Below, one piece after another: positions 57,651 through 64,000 of a stretch of 64,000 bases of DNA. Location: contig BCHP01000005.1 of NCBI GenBank assembly GCA_001599675.1, positions 798,095 through 862,094 of the forward strand. Direction: 5' to 3'. Under the pieces are notes generated by a model. That model ran no database searches. It was not told where the DNA came from and saw only the letters and a program-made list of their open reading frames with translations. The translations under genes were made by a program, and so were the position numbers. The DNA is from Basipetospora chlamydospora. Its lineage: Eukaryota; Ascomycota; Sordariomycetes; Microascales. Every line of letters starts with the position of its first letter. Positions within the stretch are counted from its first letter, which is position 1.

Positions 57651-58873
57651 CTATCTCCGAGAGCTTCCTCCACCAATGTCTTGGCCTAACCGGTAGCCCG
57701 TCACCTTCTCCCACTCAATCTTCTGCCTTGTCACCGGCAGCTGCCTCCGCAGGCTCTTAAACGCGCCCTCACTCAGCCCCGTGAATGCCTTGTTCACCTC
57801 CTCTTGGTACTTCTTCTCCGTCGTCGACATCTCCTTCACGATGGCGCTCCCGGTGCCCGAGGGGATCGACGCGGTGAATGAACGGTTGGTCAGGAGGCGC
57901 ACGTTGCCGTCTTCGTAGTAGTGTACGTCGATCTTGATCGAGCCCTCGAGCGTGTTTGAGGACGGGTCGAAGGTGTACAGGGACCTCCATCGGCCGTTCC
58001 TGGACACTTTGGCGTTAGCGGACTCGTCCACCGATGACCAGCCTCTCCCATCTACAACCTACCAGTAGTTATTCGGGCTGTATTTGTTGGCTACGATGAT
58101 GATCGCGAGCTTCGAGTCGTCTTCGACCGGGTACACTCCGTACGAGGCGTTCGGGTAGTGCTCCGCAATGTAGGTGCCGAGGCTCTTGAGGGTTGAATGA
58201 CTGGAAGCGTGTCAGTAGGCACGGCCACGCACACCATCCATTGGGCTCGTAGGTCTCGACTCACACAAGGTCTGAATGGGCGCTTTCTAGCACATGCGAT
58301 TGTACGGCGCTGGCTTGCTGCATAGTTTGTCAGTGCTGGAACTCTAGTCGGTATCTTGTAGCCCTCTGCCGGTTATCCACGCACTCGGTTCTGGTGGTCA
58401 AACTCGAAGCTCGAGGAGCTCTCGACGTCATAGTATCTCCCGTCGCCGAGAGAGTTGTGTGAGCTGATGATGACCTGGGGGGGAAAGCGTTTGTTAGAGC
58501 CTCGCCATATGACCACCTTGTCTCACTGCCCCTATATCGTCGGACATGCATACATGCTGGCTGCTACCGGGCAGCTTGACTGTCGTGAACTGCTCCTCGT
58601 TGTACCTCTCGAAAGCCGGTCCGAGCTTGGTGACCACGTTGGCGTGCGGAGTCGATACCGTAAGGGCTTTGATGTCTGCGTTTTCTCGAGTGTCAGGGAC
58701 GGTTCACCGTATCTGAGTTCGGCGGGGCCTTGTACCTGCGATGACATCGTCAAGCTATAGTTGAGGTCAGCTAGTTGTCCCCTCCCTCAAGACGGCTGCG
58801 TCATGGCTTCCAAACCCACCTCTCCCGGGGGCGCCCCCTCGACGAAGGCTGAAATTGTGTCGACGTGCTCCAT
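57651..58873 (-). CDS. CAP1: F-actin-capping protein subunit alpha
   Basis: This subunit of the capping-protein heterodimer blocks barbed ends of actin filaments at cortical patches. There are seven exons: 58873-58820, 58754-58736, 58675-58554, 58474-58385, 58317-58265, 58200-58063 and 57999-57651; 274 residues, the usual length. Every junction keeps phase and restores family sequence, including VEGAPPGELDDVIADIKALT, QYNEEQ-like ERYNEEQFTTVKLPGSS, VIISSHNSLGDGRYYDVES, NNYWNGRWRSLYTFDP and the C-terminal RRQLPVTRQKIEWEKVTGYRLG written here in parts (RRQLPVTRQKIEWEK, VTGYRLGQDIGGG). Exon 2 is a 19-nt microexon coding LDDVIA. The gene is divergent from the DUF2461 gene with 593 bp between start codons. 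Confidence 0.93.
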
Positions 58874-59466
58874 GGTGTCAGTAGGGATTCCAGTTGGGCA
58901 ATGTGTCGCGGATTTGGGTATGCTGTGCTTGTACGGCGATGGCTCGGTCCCGCTGTTGAACAAAACCAAGGACACCACTCAGGCCAAAGTGCGGGGCAGC
59001 TTGCGACACGGGGATTGCCCAATCTGGAGGTCGGATATGCAATTAACCAGCAATCGTCACCATTCACTTCGAGCAGCAGTTGGGTTCCGTCAGTCACATT
59101 AGGGATTGAGATTGAGAAGACTTTGCATGGCTAATTCACATAGTTGATTCACTTGATGAAGTGCCTATATTATGGGCAAGGGATATAGCAAGGAAACTGC
59201 AGATGGTTGTGGTTGAGATCATTCCCAGACCACGTCCGGATTGTAGCTGAGATTGATTGATCCGTGTCTTAAGGATAGGTCATGTGACTTCGTGTCAACG
59301 GCGCGCGCTCCTCGCCAATCAGTGACGTCGCATCGCGCCCTCGTCTCTTGCACCGGCTGTCCGTCGTTTCGTCAAAACTCGAACAGGCCCGACTTCTCCG
59401 TCTCGCAATCTCGGAACTCAGCTTATCATTCATTTTTCAACGTTATTGCCTCATCGTTGCTTCAAG
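58874..59466. other. Divergent promoter region (CAP1 / DUF2461 gene)
   Basis: 593 bp between outward-facing starts. The sequence before 59467 is CT-rich with GACGTC near 59326, a CRE/ATF-like core. No gene is seen. Confidence 0.5.
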
Positions 59467-61036
59467 ATGCCGCCCAGAAAGCGAGCTGCTTCCACCGTTT
59501 TGGACGAACCCCGGCGCTCGCGCCGCATCTCGTCCTCCGCAAAGACGAGCCGCTACTTTGAAGGCGATGATGAATCCGACGACCCTCTTGTTGGGAACAG
59601 TTCCGGGAGCTCCAAGGTCAAGGCATCTTCTGCGGGGAAGCGTAGATTACAGGAAGAGGAGGTCGTGTCGGACGAGTATCAGGAGGACGACGACCAGAAC
59701 GAAGGACAGGATGAGGAGAACTACGAAGACGACAAGGAGGGAGAGGCGAGTGAAGGTGACAACGAGAATGAAGAAGATGATGATGATGACGATGATGGTG
59801 ATGAGATGGAGACGAAAGTAACGGTGGTAAAAGTCCACGGATTGAGGAAAGAAGGAAATATCAAGTACGCCGATGAGTACGTCCACGAGAACACCAGGCT
59901 GTTCCTCAAGGATCTCAAGGCGAATAACGTGAGAGCCTGGCTCAAGAGTAAGTTCTCATGCTCAAGGAAAGTTGCGTATCATATCCCCTCTGGCTAACTC
60001 ATATCAGATAACGACCGCGAGTTCCGGAGGGCTCTTAAAGACTGGGAAACCTTTGTGATGTCGTTTACATCTCGGCTCTCCGATCTCGACTTCACCGTTC
60101 CAGAGCTACCAGTCAAACATGTGGTTTTCCGGATCTATAGGGACTCGAGGTTTAGCAAGGACCCGACCCCTTACAAGGTGATCTTCCAATACCTATAAGA
60201 TTATTCAGTAAACCCCCTGAGTGACAGGCAGCTGACTTTACGATACCAAGCCTCACTTTTCAGCCGCATGGTAAGCATTCCTACGAAATCCCACATCACA
60301 CTTGCCGGAGACTGATACCCTCCAGGTCACGCACGGGGAGGAAGGGCCCATATGCGTGCTACTATATCCACGCGGAGCCGGGCAGCTGCTTCATCGGCGG
60401 GGGACTGTGGCACCCGGAGAACGACAAGATCTACAAGATCCGAGACAGCATCGATGAGCGGCCGCGGCGCTGGCGGCGCATTCTCAATGAGCCGGAGCTG
60501 AAGAAGCATTTCTTGCCGTCTGCCGCCAAGAGCTCCAACCCTGACGTCGCGCTAAAGGTCTTTGCGGAAAAGAACAAGGAGAACGCGATGAAGTCTCGAC
60601 CGAAGGTCAGCTATGTGTGGCGCTGTGTCTCGGATTCGGATGAGAGGCTGGTTCGCTAATACGAGAAATCTTTCAGGGCATCTCGGCGGATCACAGGGAT
60701 TTGGCGATGCTAAGGCTGCGGAACTACACACTCATCAAAAAGGTGCCTGATAGTGTCGTCTTCGGGCCAGGAGCTCCAGACAAGCTTGTGGAGATACTCC
60801 GGCCCATGGTGCCCTTTGTGAGTGTTTCCCGTACCTCGGCTATCCCCGTTCCTGTTACAGTCCACGATACTGACTTCTTGAAGGTCTCATTTCTCAACAG
60901 TATCGTTATGCCCGATCCGAACGTCGACGAGGACGATTCGGGGGATGACGAAGAGCACGAAGATGATCAGCCAGCTGCGTCTGATGGCGAGGACGATGAG
61001 GAGGAGGATGAGGCTGACGAGGATGAAGATGAGTGA
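59467..61036 (+). CDS. DUF2461-family protein with acidic N-terminal extension
   Basis: Exons are 59467-59947, 60008-60177, 60251-60270, 60326-60605, 60677-60817 and 60884-61036; 414 residues. The first 115 residues are disordered: a basic start (PPRKRAAS, RRSRRIS) suited to nuclear entry, then a long Asp/Glu run. The DUF2461 (TIGR02453) domain follows: LFLKDLKANNVRAWLK, NNDREFRRALKDWETF, FRIYRDSRFSKDPTPYK, PHFSAAWSRTGRKGPYACYY, EPGSCFIGGGLWHPE, and later ISADHRDLAMLRLRNYTL and KLVEILRPMVPFVSFLN. A second acidic tail ends the protein. Exon 3 is only 20 nt and uses an AAG acceptor; it is supported by the restored PHFSAAW. The last intron (66 bp) is in frame and stop-free. Biochemical function of the family is not known to me; chromatin association is only suggested by the charged tails. 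Confidence 0.88.
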
Positions 61037-61956
61037 TTTCTCGCACGCTCTCCAACGAGACATTTCGGAAATTTGTATACTGTACCCGATGGATGGGGTC
61101 CTGTCAATGTGGATAGTAAATATGTGGATTCATGTGAAACTTGAACTTGTCTACCTCCGCACTCTTATTGGATGCAGCCGCCCGTCGCTATCAATTGTAA
61201 ATCGATGACTATCTCCATAATACACGGCTGGAGGGGCGATTGATTTTTCTTCTTCTTCCAATAATGGATGAGGAGGGTTGTTGATATCTTTGGCCTTGCC
61301 CAGCGGCTCAGCAAGGTGAGGTTGAAGCTGGAGCTCTCTAAATCTTGGGTTGCTGTCGGCCCGGTGATCCTGGATTGGCGACATCAATCCCAGCGGAGCG
61401 GGATCTGCGGCGGGGCTGGGAAAACACGTGATGTGACCGCCAGTACCGTGCTTTATGATTTGAGGGTCCAGTCCGTCCCCTCAGCTCAAGGCAGCTGCAG
61501 CCTGGCAAAACATTGGTTCGCGTTTGGAGTGAGCCAGTCCGAAGTGGGTGTGTTATTATTATTATCATAGCCACCATCCCTACCACTTCGAGATTCACGC
61601 CGACCTCCCTTATTATCATCGTCACTATAGCTCCCCTCTATAGTGACGCTATCCTTCTCAAGAGGCAATTGAGCCTCCATCATCCCTGTTTTATCCAGCA
61701 GCTCACCACTTCTCGGCTGTCGCATGTCTGGGTATGTTTGGGCGCTTATTCACAAACATCGAGGTGCCCCATCCATCCAGGCACAAACATCTAGTCCAGT
61801 GAACGGTGCTAGCTAACTTCGATTGTTTCCTCTTGGAAGACAACGATAGCCTCAACTCTCCTTCGATCCCCCTCTAACCCTGCCTCCCCGACCGATCCTC
61901 CTCCTTCCTAAAGCGCCGACAAAGCCGTGGTCTCGCACCACGCCCTCCCGGGCCAA
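61037..61956. other. Intergenic region before APC3
   Basis: 920 bp including a TTA repeat near 61553-61566. A possible APC3 first exon lies here: ATGTCTGG at 61724-61731 followed by a GTATGT donor, splicing to 61914 (after CTAAAG) in frame with AVVSHHALPGQ. This is a prediction only. Confidence 0.45.
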
Positions 61957-64000
61957 ATGATGGACGCCCGGCTGCGGCTCGTGTACGAATTCCTCGACAC
62001 TGAACTCTACGAGAACGCTCTCTTCATCACCGAGCGGCTTCACGCACTCGACCCCGATAACTCGACTTGGATACACCTGAGGGCACTCTGCTGCCTCCGC
62101 CTGGGCCGCGCGGGCCTCGCCGCCGAGTACAGCCGGGAGAGGGGCATTAGAGGGTCGCACCTAGGCTGCTCCTACGTCTTCGCCCAGGCATGTCTACGCC
62201 AGAAGAGCTACACGGATGGCATCACGGCTCTACGCCAGGCCCAGCCGCTATGGAGTGGTATATCCAGCCGCCTCCTCCGACTTGCTCCTTCAGGGGTGGG
62301 AAAGTCCACTGACTCTAGGGGAAATGCAGACAGGCAAACCACGTCCGAGCGATTCACCCCCGACTCCGCCGCCGTGAACCGTCTGCTTGGCAAGCTGTAC
62401 AAGGCGAACGGCGACACGAAATCGTCCGTCAACTGCTACGTGCAATCTCTGGAGGCGAACCCCTTCATGTGGGATGCCTTCACCGAGCTCTGCGACAATG
62501 GTGAGCCAGGGCGCAGTCAACGATTCACCCTCTAAAGACCGGGATGACTGACTGACTGGGTGTGTGTGTGTTTGTGCTAGGCGTACAACTTCGTGTGTCG
62601 AACGTCTTCAAAATGCGAGAACCCGCGAACAAGCCCGACCCCGGTAAACTGACAAGGTCGGCACCTTCAGAAGTCAGCTCTGCTAATTCCTTAGCTAAGG
62701 GGAACCTGCTCAGGCCTGGCCAGTCGTTCGACGCCGGGTTGCGGGAGGCTGTGCAGCAGCCGTTCTACCCTTCGCGGGGTGACGCCCCGGTGGGCGATGA
62801 GAATATGGACCTATCCGAGACCAGGAATGTGCGGAGCGTCTCTGGTGACATGTCAATGGGCTACTCTGGCATCGCCGCGCCCTCATTATCGAAGAAGAGG
62901 CAACGCTCAGGTCTGGATGTGCCCCAGGCTGAGGTTTCTGGGGCCGGTCGGAAGGAGAACGACGTCTTTTCGAGCAGGTACACGAGCTCGACGCTGTCAC
63001 TAGCGCCCCAGCGCAGGAGCGCTCGCTTGTTGGGCCAGACAGCACCACCAACGGGACTAACGGATCGCTCGACGGCCGAGTCCGCTGCGTCTCGAGACAC
63101 GTTCAAGCGATTAGCCAGGCCGAAGAACACCGTCCGGCCCACGGAGCGGAAAGTATCAGGCCTAAGCCGTGCAGCCAATGCGGTCAGAGCGACTGGACAG
63201 AACGGCGCCCGGGACGCCAAGACGACGATGCCCTCGTCACCCACTCCGACCGGGAAATCAGGTCAGCCATCAAAACTCCCTTCGTCCGTGGTTGCAGCCG
63301 CAGCCATGCTGGATCAGGAGAAGCTGCACTCGCTCCTCTGCCTGCTCATGAAGATGGGCACTGCCTACTACAACCTGAGCCAGTTCCTTCCTCAGGCCTG
63401 CCTCGACGTCCTGGCGTCTCTTCCTCCGGAGCAGCAGGCGACGCCGTGGGTCCTCTCCAAGATGGGCAGGGCACAGTACGAGGCCATGTCGTACAAGGAG
63501 GCGAAGGCGACATTCCAGGCCCTGCGCAGGGCGGCACCCTCGTGGCTTGAGGACGTGGAGGTGTACTCGACTGTGCTCTGGCACCTCAAGGACGACGTGG
63601 AACTCGCGTTCCTGGGCCATGAGTTAACGGATACGCACTACCTGTCGCCGCAGACGTGGTGCGCCGTGGGCAACTCGTTTTCGCTACAACGGTGCCACCA
63701 GGAGGCAATACGCTGTTTCCGGCGAGCGGGCCAGCTGGAGCCGCAATTAGCTTACTCGTACTCGCTGCTGGGCCACGAGCACTTCGAAGCAGAGGAGTAT
63801 TCTGAGGCGACGACGGCGTTCCGGAAGGCGCTGCAAGTGGATGCGCGGCACTACTCGGCGTGGGTCGGGCTCGGGCGAGTGCAGGAGAGACTGGGCCAGG
63901 CGGACAAGGCGCTTAAGTACTACCAGTCTGCCGAGGCGGTGAACCCGAACAACCCGGCGCTGCTGACGTACATTGCAAGAGTAAGTTGGAGAGAAACGTG
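61957..64000 (+). CDS. CDC27: Anaphase-promoting complex subunit 3 (CDC27/BimA/Nuc2), 3' partial
   Basis: This TPR scaffold of the APC/C binds activators (Cdc20/Cdh1) through its TPR superhelix. Exons are 61957-62500 and 62581-63980; a GTAAGT donor at 63981 opens an intron that leaves the window. The N-terminal TPR part reads LRLVYEFLDTELYENALFI, LHALDPDNSTWIHLRALCCL and GSHLGCSYVFAQACL. A disordered Ser/Arg-rich middle with SKKRQRSG and RRSARLL follows. The conserved C-terminal TPR array then begins: LLMKMGTAYYNLSQF, WVLSKMGRAQYEAMSYKEA, VYSTVLWHLKDDVELAFL, TWCAVGNSFSLQRCHQEAI, YSLLGHEHFEAEEYSEA and YSAWVGLGRVQERLGQ. More TPRs should follow outside. The start is uncertain: the in-frame VVSHHALPGQ just upstream looks coding, so an upstream exon is likely. 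A TG repeat lies in the intron. Confidence 0.93.

Overview
The window is nuclear DNA of a filamentous ascomycete (Pezizomycotina), most likely a Sordariomycete. I infer this from short introns (about 55-130 bp) with GTRAGT-type donors, CTAAC-like branch points and YAG acceptors, from GC-rich coding third positions, and from the gene set: complex I 30 kDa subunit, fungal NOT4, TOK1, neutral ceramidase, Srs2 helicase, SREBP-type bHLH factor, LSB5 and a small secreted cysteine-rich protein. The species cannot be named from sequence alone. No plasmid, phage, CRISPR, rRNA or convincing tRNA is visible.

Layout. 1-25 kb: the complex I subunit (minus, cut by the window start) is divergent from NOT4 (plus), whose coding capacity is spread over two long exon blocks separated by about 1.1 kb. 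NOT4 converges on TOK1 (minus). TOK1 is divergent from an alpha/beta-hydrolase-fold protein lacking a GxSxG motif, which converges on neutral ceramidase (minus). Then come a small mitochondrial-type membrane protein and the Srs2-like helicase (both minus). 25-38.6 kb, all plus: a Pro/Ser-rich single-pass membrane protein, a truncated-looking SREBP, ESCRT-II VPS25, a secreted cysteine-rich protein and LSB5, separated by gene-poor stretches of 1-3 kb. 38.6-49 kb: a gene desert of about 10 kb with homopolymer tracts, palindromic 9-mers and heat-shock-element-like dyads, ending at a four-finger C2H2 transcription factor. 52-64 kb, denser again: a DsbA/FrnE-like protein, TFIIE-beta, cytochrome b5, actin-capping protein alpha, a DUF2461 protein and APC3/CDC27 (cut by the window end).

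Most genes are unrelated housekeeping or signalling functions and do not form a cluster. Ceramidase, cytochrome b5 and the SREBP all touch lipid or sterol metabolism, but nothing here links them physically. The points most worth a second look are the NOT4 gene structure, an SREBP that stops before its membrane and C-terminal regulatory parts, the dispersed palindromic TACTCCGTA/TACGGAGTA family confined to non-coding DNA, and the gene desert upstream of the zinc-finger gene. Exon boundaries are my own reading of splice signals and phase, without transcript data.
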